Below, piece by piece: positions 48,243 through 59,323 of a stretch of DNA of 64,000 nucleotides; position 1 is the first letter of the stretch; the number at the start of each line of letters is the position of its first letter. The stretch covers positions 12,646,718 to 12,710,717 of the forward strand of contig JAJEKV010000030.1 of the NCBI GenBank assembly GCA_021234155.1, given 5' to 3'. A program made the translations under genes and the position numbers. The notes beneath the pieces were generated by a model. That model ran no database searches and was not told the origin of the DNA. It was given only the letters and a program-made list of their open reading frames with translations. Origin of the DNA: Isoetes taiwanensis. Taxonomy: Eukaryota > Streptophyta > Lycopodiopsida > Isoetales > Isoetaceae.

Positions 48243-48625
48243 GGGTTTTTTGTCAAAAAAATCGTCAGATGGTCTTCACAAAACTGACAACTGCCCAGAC
48301 CCTACTGTCTGACGATTTACCTGACGAATATTATCTGACGATTGAGTGTCAAAAAAATCGTCAGAAAAATCGTCAGTATTCTGACGCTTAAGTGTCAAGA
48401 AAATCGTCAGGAAAATCATCAAGAATTTCGTCACAAAAATCGTCAGGAAAAACGTCAGAATTTTCGTCAACAAAATCGTCAGAATTTTCGTCACAAAAAT
48501 CGTCAAGAAAAACGTCAGAATTTTCGTCAACAAAATCGTCAGATTTGTTGTCAAAAAAATCGTCACATTGTTTGTCAAAAAAAAACGTCATAAAATTCTT
48601 CACCAAAATCGTCAGATTGTTCATC
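48243..48625 (+). repeat. Left subterminal repeat array (TCGTCA motif)
   Basis: More than 20 copies of aaaatcgtcaga-like 11-13-mers. The Gln/Asn/Arg- or Asp-rich frames across it are artefacts. Such arrays bind the CACTA accessory protein in known systems. Confidence 0.9.
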
Positions 48626-48649
48626 TATTTATATAGTCTACATTTGCAT

Positions 48650-51150
48650 TTTATCTGAAGTTTTGAATTTTGTATTGATTTGCACTTTGACTGCATTATA
48701 TAACTATCTACACTTAGCTTGTAATGCTGCTTGAGTTTAACATGAATTTAGGCTACAAGCTATGAAGAAATAAGAGCAATTGTAAAACAAGAACTCTTTT
48801 ATTAAAAGGTAATCTCAGTTACATGTAACATTCTTTACAATGCCAACAAGAACAATGTGGCAAGGTGCTCAGTAACAACTTTCTTGTTGCAATATGCTTG
48901 TTCTTCAAGATGTTCTATATTCTTGAACCTGAATTTATACACAATAGGTTAGTCATAATTGTTAAGCCTTTAGCATTACAAGCCCTTAGAAACATACGTC
49001 CAGAAATAATTTCAAGATGATTAATTGCAGGATACTTGCAAGGCACAAATAGCTAAGATACTTAGCCATGACTTTACAGCTGTCGCATACAAATTTAACC
49101 TGTGCATGGCCTTGTACATAAGGATTTGTCCTAAATTAGCATTTATAATATTATTAGACTCTAACCTAAAATTCAAATCAGCGTGGCCATCATTAACATA
49201 TAAAGCATATAAACTGGAGAACAACAGCATATAAGCTGGCATCAATTGTACGCTTCACATTACTACCACAAATCTATATCTGATAATTAACAATTAAAGG
49301 TACACAAGACAAACCTGATTTATGTGCGCCCCCAGCATGATAATTTGGTCCTTGATCTATTGAAAGGACTATTAGTCTATTACAATAGATGCACCATCTT
49401 CATTTCGACATGCTACACAGGCGCCCAAGGATCAATTAGGAACATATGAAATACATAAAGGCATAAATCCATATTGACATTTTTACAATTTTACCAGGGG
49501 GGCTGAATCTAGAGCCTATAAAAATGTTTTTAGGCCGCAAAGAGCATGTACAGTAGACACATTTCCTTTTTTGAGCTCATCACATGCATTCCCTCTGTTT
49601 TGCAGAGCTGTACCCAGATAAATTCCCTATTCAATGACCTTTGCTATTAAATTCTTGTGCTCAATGCATATAAGATAAGCTCAAAATCTGCTGCCTATGT
49701 AGCTTATATTCTAAAATTACGAGAAAAATGAACTACAAATATGCTGCCTATGTAAGCTGCCAGCAAGTATCAATTTTCAGTATTAGAATTCTGGTCCCAT
49801 GATAAGATATGCACAAAGCTAGAACATATATTTGGGATATGAACATAAATGCTAAACCATGTCAGCAAATTGCTAAACTTGTTCAGCACAAAGAAATAGT
49901 CTCGAACCATAAAAAACAACTCATCAACTAGCATAAATCCCATTCTAGCCAACTAGAAAGAAACTACCTACAATGACAATCTTCTTAGCATCACTGTATA
50001 GCAGAGGCAGCAACCTATCTTTAAAATTAAGCAAGCAAATCCAACGCAAATCTCTAAGCCTACGCAAAAAACAAGCACCACCAAGCATGCTGACACTCTA
50101 AACTAAAGAACACCAGCACTCTAAATAATAAATCAAATCTAAAACATCTACATTAACCTCCTAAACAATTTAAAATCTCAAACACATGTTCTGTCCTAGT
50201 ATTATGCTGCCTGCACTAACCTCCTACCACTTCTAACTTTACCTTCATGCCTCCTAAGCTATTTGCACATCCTAACATCTAATCTAACTCAGGCCGTCAG
50301 ATTCAATATGTTATCTTAGGTACCATCGACCCACCATTGATTATCTTAGATACACATATCAGGATTGACACATACTCATAGTATAAGCGATTCTTAAAAT
50401 ATGATCAACTGACATGCCAAAATTTTGACAAAGGACAAAACCGTGTATCATACCTTATCTAAAATCTCGTTTGAGCCACAAGCCCACATCCAACAGATCT
50501 GTAGATGCTACAACAGATTTATCAAAGCAGAGATATACGTACTGTTTTTAAGGCATGGGCAGACCCATAATCGTCAAGCTCGACCAGCCAGAAGCAAGAT
50601 CGACTTGCTCCGATATCAACATCTGGTTTTTTAAAAAGATCATTGGTATCTTCAGTACACAGGCAAAAGCCTCCTCAAATCTTACGAATCTATCTTCCGC
50701 TACTACCAGAACTTTATCTATCTGGTGGGAAACACCATTGCACAGCCAGCAGACCAGCGACATTTTTTCTCCAGAAAGATCCACCACACTAGAAGCCAGG
50801 CCCGCTATTTTTTGCCAAGGCCATTGCGGCCAAGAACACATCGGGCACTCAGGAAATAGGGTTTCTAAGCCCTAATTCGATTTTTAGTGATCTAGAAAAT
50901 ATCAAAGGTCTTGTGTTCAGCACTATTTATTTTTGTCAACATCTATTATCAAATATTAAATCAAGTATTATATTCCCAAACATAGGAAGTTCTTTTTCTT
51001 AAGATAAACGTTATATGTAGGGTGTGAATCCTTAATTTTTATTTGTTATGCCATATGGCTTCTCATTTAAATTTCTCAAAATGTAATAGCATTTGAAATT
51101 TATAACAGTAAAGATATTTCTCAAGCCTTTCTAAGGTAATGAATATCATG
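48650..51150. other. CACTA interior
   Basis: Mostly featureless AT-rich DNA. On the minus strand, 50548-50860 gives ~97 open codons with higher GC (GLASSVVDLSGEKMSLVCW) preceded by a TA-rich leader, possibly a captured gene fragment, unrecognised. No transposase domain seen. Confidence 0.35.
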
Positions 51151-51159
51151 TAAAGAATA

Positions 51160-51571
51160 TCCCTTGTATTTACTAAGTGTATCTGTTTAAGGCGAGACCA
51201 AGTACAACTCGTAGTATGTAGTATAGAGTATTTCATATAGGGCAAGAGGTCCATGAATTAAAGATTCACAACCATTAGAATGTTTTGCATCACATCAAGG
51301 CAAGTAGGAGTGCGTTCCTGCAAGATCTTTGAACCATTCTTGCTCATAATGGCAAATGGCCTCACAAAACCTGTAGAATCAGGTTTAAGGACTGCCTTAG
51401 AAAATGTCGGTGTGAACAACCAATTCGTACGTGATGCAAAACATTCTAATGGTTGTGAATCTTTAATTTATGGACCTCTTGCCCTATATGAAATACTCTA
51501 TACTACGAGTTGTACTTGTGTACTTGGTCTCATGTAAGCCTTAAACAAATACACTTAGTAAATACAAGGGA
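51160..51571. repeat. Foldback: ~135-bp inverted arms with 137-bp loop
   Basis: 51160-51293 (tcccttgtatttactaagtg to gttttgcatcac) is inverted at 51431-51571 (gtgatgcaaaac to aatacaaggga) with a few mismatches and small indels. A third scrap of the arm end, tatcccttgtattta, follows at 51580. It lies in the CACTA interior near the right subterminal array. Confidence 0.85.
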
Positions 51572-51845
51572 TCAAGAATATCCCTTGTATTTAAGCATGG
51601 TTATGCAAGGGCAAAGCCATATCCAACATATTCGACTTGCATTTAAACACCATTGGTCTGTAACGGGAAAATCTGCCTTGTATTTAGCAGTTTGAATCGA
51701 CCAATTTGTTCTAAGCTCAAACATGCAAAACTAGCTAGGGATGGAAATAAACAGTTTTTTCTTTCCCCCCAAAAGCTTAATCAAGCTTGGTCAAATAATA
51801 CATCATTAGACAGACCAAAGAGATAGCTTTTCAAAACATCAAACT

Positions 51846-52140
51846 TTTTGACGAAAAATCTGACGAAATTTTTGACGTTCTCTCTGACGCTTTTTCTGAC
51901 GTTTTTTCTGACGCTTTTTCTGACGTTTTTTCTGATGAAAAATTTGACGCTTTTTCTGACGTTTTTCCTGACGCTTTTTATGACGCTAGATTTCTGACGA
52001 TTAATGTGACGCATAGCCTGATACATATTTCTGACGAAACATCTGACGCAAAATCGTCAAGAAAAGCGTCAGAAAAACAATCGTCAGAAAAATCGTCACA
52101 TTATTCGTCAGGCAAAAAAATGGTCTAAACAGTCTGATGA
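51846..52140 (-). repeat. Right subterminal repeat array (TGACG motif)
   Basis: About 20 copies of ctgacg(t/c)ttttt-like units, mainly opposite in orientation to the left array; a few units at the outer end (52050-52110) are in left-array orientation. Confidence 0.85.
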
Positions 52141-52178
52141 TTTTTCTGACAAATAATAGCCATTCTCTTGTAGTGGAT

Positions 52179-52187
52179 GAAGGGGAA
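52179..52187 (+). promoter_or_regulatory. copia polypurine tract
   Basis: gaaggggaa immediately precedes TGTTAGAAAG, the probable start of the copia 3' LTR; plus-strand priming site. Confidence 0.65.
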
Positions 52188-52630
52188 TGTTAGAAAGTCA
52201 TGGCAAATTCCTAGTGCAATGAATGTTGAAATAAGATGGGTTAGCCATGGTTAATGGTTAAGACAATAAGACGACTATGGTTAAAGAGATAAGAACGAAA
52301 GGAGAAATCTACAAGATTAGAAGTTCGCTATCTCGGTTTGAAAATGGGATATATAAGAAGCCGAATGGATCTATCAACATGTCGGAAATTGTGCTTATGA
52401 GGTGATGCCGGAAATTGTGCCTATGAGGTGATGCCGAAATTGTGCTTATGAGGTTGATCGGCAACTGCTTGTGCTATCGGAATTCAATTGAATTCGATAT
52501 TCTTTTAATGCTACAGTACACTACATGAATAGTGTTATTAGTTGAACCATTGAATTTAGTGGTTTTTTGAATGCTTCCGAAATTTGCCTATTTGCCTAGT
52601 GAATAGCTTAACTAGAGTTTTTATCAGGAG
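52188..52630 (+). repeat. Probable copia 3' LTR (right limit uncertain)
   Basis: Begins tgttagaaagtcatgg after the polypurine tract. The right limit is a guess at tttttatca. It contains a short tandem duplication of tgccg(g)aaattgtgc-ta-tgaggt near 52380-52460. Confidence 0.5.
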
Positions 52631-52907
52631 GTTGGTCCTCCATTCCAGTTTCTAGGTGCCCCACTCCTGGCTAACGCCAGTCGCAGGACCCTACCTGAAA
52701 TGGAGTCCCCAACCTCCATTCCCCTATACAATGTGCTTTCCACATAATTTAAGATATCAAAACTGATGCTATATTGTGGGACGTCCTGGGCTCGATAGGT
52801 GGGGTGAGCCAATCTATAGAGTTTTGGGGGTAAGTCGGGTACGGATGCGTGGGCGTCAATGGTGCCACAATCCTCTAGCCACCCATGGAACTATTGTGCT
52901 CCATGAG
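52631..52907 (+). repeat. Diverged gypsy LTR fragment
   Basis: gacgtcctggg...taagtcgggtacggatgcg near 52785-52850 resembles LTR interior at 45380-45450 (gacgtcttggg...agttgggtatggatgcgg). Poorly conserved otherwise. Confidence 0.45.
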
Positions 52908-54428
52908 TGTGACGCTCCCAGAATCTATACGATGCTCCCATCGTACAAATATGGAGAATTCCCCTCTCCCGTGGCAACTACATCACCATGGAAAGGCACT
53001 CCATCTAACTCGGACCACTTGGGATGGCCAAGTGTCCGGGTGAGGAACACGAAGGTGTCATTCGTCCCACGTCCTCTATGGGAGTCCTATACAGTGGAAG
53101 CGTATATACATGTTAGCACATAGCAATCACGCTCAAAATAATATGCCACCATGAAGGGTGGTCCATCCATCATCATCATCTACATAGTAACACAAGTACA
53201 ATACATAAGCAATATACCATAAATAAGGGCTCTACCCTGGGCTCAAACTCCATGGGGTCGACTGATGGTCAGGGCCTCAAGATAACAGCAGACAGAGGTA
53301 TAACATGGCGTGGGTTGGCATAGAACAATGGCTAAGGTAGTCCACTCCATCCGCCACTTCTGTGCACACTTTGCAGATAGGCTGAAGCATGCTATGGTAT
53401 GATTGTAGCCTTCTGGAGATGCAATCTTATGGAATCACCCTACGAGACTACTCTAGGTTACATCTCTCCGGTCCGATGAGGTAGGTCAAGGAGGCATCCC
53501 CTCTTCAGGCATGACGGATCCCTGGGTGTGCTAGAGAACGCGTGCCACATCAGTGACCCCTGCATCTGTACTCGACTTACTCTCCTAAATCTAAAAGTCT
53601 GCTCACCTGCCCATTCGAGTTCCAAGACGTCCATATAGGCACTCATCCTGGGACCCAGGGAGTGTCAGACCCATACCCGGCCCACACTCAGTGACCGACT
53701 ATAAGCCTAGCACACTGTAGGAGTCTTGTAGCCACGCTAGGCAAGACCCCACCCCCGTTTTACCATCATACCCGTTGTCTGGTGTTGAATTACATCATAG
53801 CATCAACAAGCCAGCAAGCCGCAATTACTGGGTCTTAAGGGTTCTAGCTAGAGACATCTCAAATTCTAGAAGATTTCGGGTCTCTACCCTCCCTAAACCC
53901 CAGACATACAGGAGAAACAGAAAGAGAGAACACAATAGTAATCAAATATCCATCATTATCTTAGTAACACATAAAAGAGAAATTAACCATTCCATCTAAT
54001 CAGAGAAGGGTTAGCTAAAGCATAGACTATCTAGGGACGAACCGGTCTCTTGGCTAGAGCCATTGTCACGAAAGGCTTCCATTCTTCAAGTCAGTTTGCA
54101 GTAATTGGTAGCTCCTCCTTCCTCCAACGCTTCCCAAATGATTTGGGGCAGAATTGGGGGTAGGGCCCAAATTTGCCCTCCAAACTTAGCAAGTTCCCCC
54201 TGGCCAATCGATTTGGGCCAGGTGGCACTGCCTAGTTGGTTGACTTTTGCTAATTAATAACCTAATTAGCCGAATTAGGTTATTTACTCACTAATATTTT
54301 AGCATAGGTAATAAAAACCCTTTCAGGTTATCCAAATTATCCCCTATTGATCCATAAAGGTCTATTTATACCCTGGTGATGTGTCATAGTATGTATACGT
54401 ATATCATATAAATACATGGAACGCCACA
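52908..54428 (-). repeat. 3' LTR of a minus-oriented gypsy element
   Basis: 1521 bp; on the minus strand it starts TGTGGCGTTCCATG at 54428 and ends gggagcgtcaca at 52908. It is homologous to the plus LTR at 44563-45998 with clear divergence. Its polypurine tract (c-run on plus, 54430-54443) directly adjoins, and the integrase of the same orientation lies upstream of it. Confidence 0.8.
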
Positions 54429-54852
54429 TTCTCTCCCCCCCGGGAGTAATGTTGTCCTCAGTATTGGGGTTAGTTTACTAAAAAGACAATTAAATGATAA
54501 AAGATAAACTTATTTGCTGAAGAGTTAAATAACAAGAGATGGCCCCAGACTGAGGCGCAGAATCTTCTGCAGTACGTCAGTATGTGCTACTGGCCTGCAA
54601 AATTACATTACATCAGTACCTATGAAATAATTAAAATGTGTGGTTGAAGGGATCACCCCCTTAAGAAAAAGAAATATGAATGAAGGAAATCCTATTATGC
54701 CTAAGGCTTGCATTTTATCTCGGTGTAAGGAATGGCAATGTTCCCATTATAGCCGTAGACGAATGCATCCTATCATGAATGCCTTTATGCCCAATTCCCC
54801 ATTTAAGATACATGTAATCCGGCCCCTTAAATGATCCCTCTCAGATCAACAC

Positions 54853-56087
54853 TTATATGATCCCTGTCGGATCCATAATGCAATGCTTATCATTAGGGTT
54901 GGAGTCGATCGCATCGTGAATGGTTCGGCCCTGGCATTCTCGCATAAAGTCTGGGTAAGCCTCGTCCAAATCCGCTTTAAGAGCCCAGGTTGCGTCCTCT
55001 ATCTGCAAGTGCTTCCACTTAACCAAATACTGCAAGATTTGAGTTCTGTGGGTTTGCTTATATGCACGATCAAGGAGAGCCTCAGGCACCATCTCCAATT
55101 GATCTTCCGTCATCTCCAGAAGTGTCAGTGTGTCAAGGATCTCTTCTGGATCGGGGTTAAGCTTCTTGAGAAGGCTCACATAAAAGACTTTATGAACCTT
55201 CAAATGCACTAGTGGATTCAACCGGTAGGCCTGAGAACCTATCCTATGCTTCTTGCAATTGCCAATCTTGAGTTTGGGCTGCTTTACCTTAATCTTCAGC
55301 CATACGGAATCACCAACTTGAAATTCTCGTGGTGTCCGATACCGATCGGCACGGCTCTTTTGCCGGACTCGGGCAGTTAACAAATACCCTCGAACTCCCT
55401 CGATCAGGGCCTGCATATCTGTAAGCAATTGCTGAGATACTTCCACCTTAGAAACCAGATTATGCCATGTGTCTGGAGTAAGAGATTGATAGCCATAGTT
55501 GATCATAAAAAGAGAGATCCTTGAATACTCCTGTTTAGTACTATTATACGCACTCCACCAAATAGATCGGCCTATTGGGATTGCTTGTTCCAGACATAGT
55601 TACATAGCATATCTTCAATTATGCAATTGGTATGCTCTATTTGGCCCTCCGTCTGCGGATGGTAAGCTGTGCTCATGACAAGCTTACTTTGAATAGTGCT
55701 AAATAAATCCCTCCAAAAAAGCACTAACAAACTTAGGATCCTGGTCCGATATAATGGTACGGGGCATCCTATGAAGGCAGAACACCTCCGACGTGAATAA
55801 CAAAGCGGTATCTAATGCAGTATATGTGGTTCGACATGGCAAAAAGTGCACCATTTTAGAAAGCTTGTCTACCACCACCATTAAGGCATCAAAGCCCCTT
55901 AAAGTGCGTGGAGGCCCCACGATGAAATACATGGTAATAATTTCCCATTTGGCATTAGGAACATCTAAGGGTTGCAATTCTCTTGGGATGCGTAACTGTT
56001 CCGCCTTTTTGCTGACATATCTGGCATTGCTTAATGTATCAGGCAATGTGCTTCTTCATCCCTGGTCAAAAATAGCTGGAGCGGACA
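54853..56087 (-). pseudogene. Ty3/gypsy integrase with chromodomain, minus strand
   Basis: 55699-56046 holds the integrase core start (PLDVPNAKWEIITMYFI... VDKLSKMVHFLPC... TIISDQDPKF). The first catalytic Asp region reads TMYFI instead of the usual SMDFI, and the second Asp (SDQDP) is present. A frame break follows near 55700-55510. 54853-55506 holds the C-terminal part: GDSVWLKIK, then KVHKVFYVSLLKK, then a chromodomain-like QYLVKWKHLQIEDATW. This identifies a chromovirus lineage. It is cut at 56087, where a copied segment begins. Confidence 0.85.
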
Positions 56088-57630
56088 TCATCCAACAAAC
56101 AACAGCATAATACCAACATAACATATAAACAACATCATAAATGAGGGTTCTACCCTGGGATCAGACTCAAAGGGGGTTGACTGGGGGTCAAGGTCTATAA
56201 GTAACAACAGACGAAATCATGACAATGGTGTTGTTCGAAAAAGAACAATGGCTAGGGTAGTCCACTCCATCCGCCCCTCCTGTGCACACTTTGCAGATAG
56301 GCTGAAACATGCTATGGCGTAATTTTAGCCTTCCGAAGACGTAATCCCATAGAATCACCCTCTAAAACTACTCTAGGTTGCATCTCCCCAATCCGATGCG
56401 GCAGGAAAGAGACAAATCCCCCACTGTGTCGTTCCATGGATTTATACGGTTTATGTATACATACTATGACGCGTCATTAGGGTATAAGTAGACCCTTATA
56501 GATCAATAAGAGATAACTTGGGCTAACCGGGTGAAAGCATGCTACGGTGTACCACTTTTGGAACCCTCAAAAGTACCTACACTGGGTACTTTTAAAACTG
56601 GTACTTTCTGTTTTTTCTTCCCATTAAAATCAATCCAAAAATTTTGAATTGAAGGTCAATAAAATGTGAATCTATAGTATTAGAGCATAACAATACTATT
56701 AGAGACTAAAATGAATGATCAACTCCCAAACTTATTGTTTATTGAGACATTTATGCAAGTTCCCAGTACCCAGTGCTGGGTACTTTTCTGGGTAGTTTCG
56801 CACTCCCTAAAAAGAACTTTAGATGGTACACCCTAGCATGCTTTCACCCAACCTAAAAGGGTTTTTATTAGCTATGATAAAATATTAGTGAGTAAATAAC
56901 CTAATTAGGCTAATTAGGTTATTAATTAGCAAAAGTCAGCCAACTAGGCAGTGTCACCTGGCCCAAATCGATTGGCCGGGGGGAACTTGCTAAGTTTGGA
57001 GGGCAAATTGGGGCCCTACCCCCAATTCTGCCTCAAATCGATTTGGGAAGAGTTGGAGAAGGAGGAGCTACTAGCTATTGCAACCAGACTTGAAGAATGG
57101 AAGCCTTTCATGACAATAGCTCTAGCCAATAGACCAGTTACTCCCTAGATAGTCAATGCTTTAGCTAATCCTTCTCTGATTAGATGGAATGGTTAATTTC
57201 TCTTTTATGTGTTACTAAGATGATGATGGGTACTTTGATTATGATTGTGTTCTCTCTTTCTGTTTCTCCTGTGTGTCTGGGGTTAAGGGAGGGTAGAGAC
57301 CTGAAAGCTTCCTAGAAGTAGAGATGTCTCTAGCTAGAACCCTTAAGACCCAGTAATTATGGCATGTGCACAAGAGCCCACCTGACTGTGGATGCTATGA
57401 CGTGGTTCAGCACCAGACAATGGGTATGATGGTGAAACGGGGGTGGGGTCTTGCCTAGCATGGCTACAAGACTCCTACAGTGTGCTAGGCTTATAGTCGG
57501 TCACTGAGTGTGGCCGGGTATGGGTCTGGCACTCCCTAGGTCCCAGGATGAGTGCCTATATGGACGTCTTGGGATTCAAACGGGCAGGTGAGCCGGCCTT
57601 TAGATGGAGTAAGTTGGGTATGGATGCGGG
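56087..57630 (+). repeat. Direct copy of 44226-45446 (inverted LTR piece plus partial LTR)
   Basis: From catcatccaacaaacaac to gggtatggatgcggg the two segments are almost identical, once the 325 bp of MITE plus target duplication are removed. Both carry the same head-to-head LTR junction, so this is a duplication of that junction and not an independent insertion. It is joined directly to an inverted copy of another segment at 57631. Confidence 0.9.
56529..56849. mobile_element. 321-bp MITE with ~25-bp terminal inverted repeats
   Basis: Ends gggtgaaagcatgcta-c/g-ggtgtacca in inverse orientation. It is flanked by aacc on both sides (56525-56528, 56850-56853). The otherwise identical locus at 44663 has the empty site ggctaacctaaaagg with one aacc. 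A 4-bp duplication is unusual for common plant MITE families. The interior has gggtactttt motifs in both orientations. No coding capacity. Confidence 0.9.
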
Positions 57631-59323
57631 AACAAGCATATTGCAACAAGAAAGTTGTTACTGAGCACCTTGCCACATTGTTCTTGTTGGCATTGTAAAG
57701 AATGTTACATGTAACTGAGATTACCTTTTAATAAAAGAGTTCTTGTTTTACAATTGCTCTTATTTCTTCATAGCTTGTAGCCTAAATTCATGTTAAACTC
57801 AAGCAGCATTACAAGCTAAGTGTAGATAGTTATATAATGCAGTCAAAGTGCAAATCAATACAAAATTCAAAACTTCAGATAAAATGCAAATGTAGACTAT
57901 ATAAATAGATGAACAATCTGACGATTTTGGTGAAGAATTTTATGACGTTTTTTGACAAACAATGTGGCGATTTTTTGACAACAAATCGACGATTTTGTTG
58001 ATGAAAATTCGACGCTTTTTTCTTGGACGATTTTTGACGAAAATTCTGACGATTTTGTTGACGAAAATTCTGACGTTTTTCCTGACGATTTTTGTGACGA
58101 AATTCTGATGATTTTCCTGACGATTTTCTTGACACTTAAGCGTCAGAATACTGACGATTTTTCTGACGATTTTTTTGACACTCAATCGTCAGATAATATT
58201 CGTCGTAAATCGCCGACAAAGAGGGTCCGGGGGTTGTCGGGGTTTTGTGAAGACCATCGGCGATTTTTTTGACAAAAACCCTCATTCTCTTGTAGTGATC
58301 GCAAATTCTAACCTTTTTCTGTGTCATGTCTTTCATCACCAACTAGCAGCTTGGATTTCAGATAAGTGAACCTTGACAAAGACAAGGCTTTTGTGAGTAT
58401 ATCTGCTGTTTGATCAGAAGTAGGAACATATCTCAGCTCTAAAGTTTTGTCTTCCACCATATTCCGAATGAAATGCATACTCATCTCTATATGTTTTGTC
58501 CTTTCGTGGAATACAGGATTTTTAGCTATAGCCATACAGCTCATATTGTCAGTATATAATGTGGTAGCTTCCTTTTGAGGAATTCCAATTTCATCTAATA
58601 ATCTTCGTAGCCACAGTATTTAGGAGGTGCAACAAGCTTAGCAAAGTCCTTAACAGACTTGCGATAATATCCTGCCAATCTTAGAAAGCTGCGGACCTCT
58701 GACACGTTCGTTGGGATTGGCCAATCTTTTAGTGCTTCTATCTTGGCTGGATCTGTGGCTATTCCTCTTAAAACAACAATATGTCCCAAGTAATCAACCT
58801 TTAGTGGTTGCAAACCTACACTTGGAGAACGTGGCATAAAGTTGATGTCGTCTCAATTTCTGCAAGGCCAACCGAAGATGACGCTCATGGTCCTCTAAGG
58901 TTTTGCTGTATATGAGGATATCACCGAAGAAAATGATGACAAATTCATCAAGATATTCGCGGAAGACATCATTCATCAACCTCATGAATGTAGCAGGAGC
59001 ATTAGTTAGTCCAAATAGCATAACATCGAACTCATAGTACCCATAACATGTCCGAAAAGCAGACTTATGGATGTCGTCCTCTGTAATTCTTATTTGGTGG
59101 TATCTTGAGCGAAGATCAATCTTTGTGAAATATTTGGCTCCTTGCAATTGATCCATCAAATCAGCGGCATGAGGTAGAGCATACCGATTCTTAATTATGT
59201 GCTTGTTCAATTGCTTGTAATCAATGCACATCCTCAAGGTACCATCCTTTTTCTTCACAAACAAAATAGGGGCATCAAAGGGTGACACACTTGGTCGAAT
59301 GAACCCCAACTTGAGAATCTCTT
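57631..59323 (-). repeat. Inverted copy of 47201-48902 (gypsy RT + copia RNase H + CACTA left end)
   Basis: Reads, on the minus strand, gypsy RT (from AAGAGATTCTCAAG at 59323), the same frameshift and FGD active site, the copia RNase H (58308-58613), the CACTA start at ~58291 and ~660 bp of CACTA including its subterminal array, then stops at 57631. The subterminal array differs from its twin by many small changes. The RT is truncated on its 5' side by the LTR that starts at 59324. Confidence 0.9.

Larger units (their letters stand above)
48227..52175. mobile_element. Non-autonomous CACTA (En/Spm) transposon with 3-bp target duplication
   Basis: Left end CACTACAAGAGAATGAGGG; right end, inverted, ccattctcttgtagtg. 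Both are flanked by gat (48224-48226 and 52176-52178), the 3-bp duplication expected for CACTA elements. Arrays of CGTCA/TGACG motifs lie just inside both ends in opposite orientation, matching subterminal repeats of this superfamily. No TNP2/TNPD-like transposase is readable, so it would depend on a partner. It sits between the copia RNase H stop and that element's polypurine tract. 3949 bp. Confidence 0.9.

Noticed and set aside
48243-48625. CRISPR-like array
   Set aside because: Short 11-13-bp degenerate repeats without unique spacers, in a eukaryotic transposon end.
48276-48658. Gln/Asn/Arg-rich and Asp-rich frames
   Set aside because: They arise from the repeated TCGTCA motif of the CACTA subterminal array; all frames of such repeats are open.
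48227-52175. Transposase gene inside the CACTA element
   Set aside because: No TNP2-like or TNPA-like reading was found in any frame; the element appears non-autonomous.
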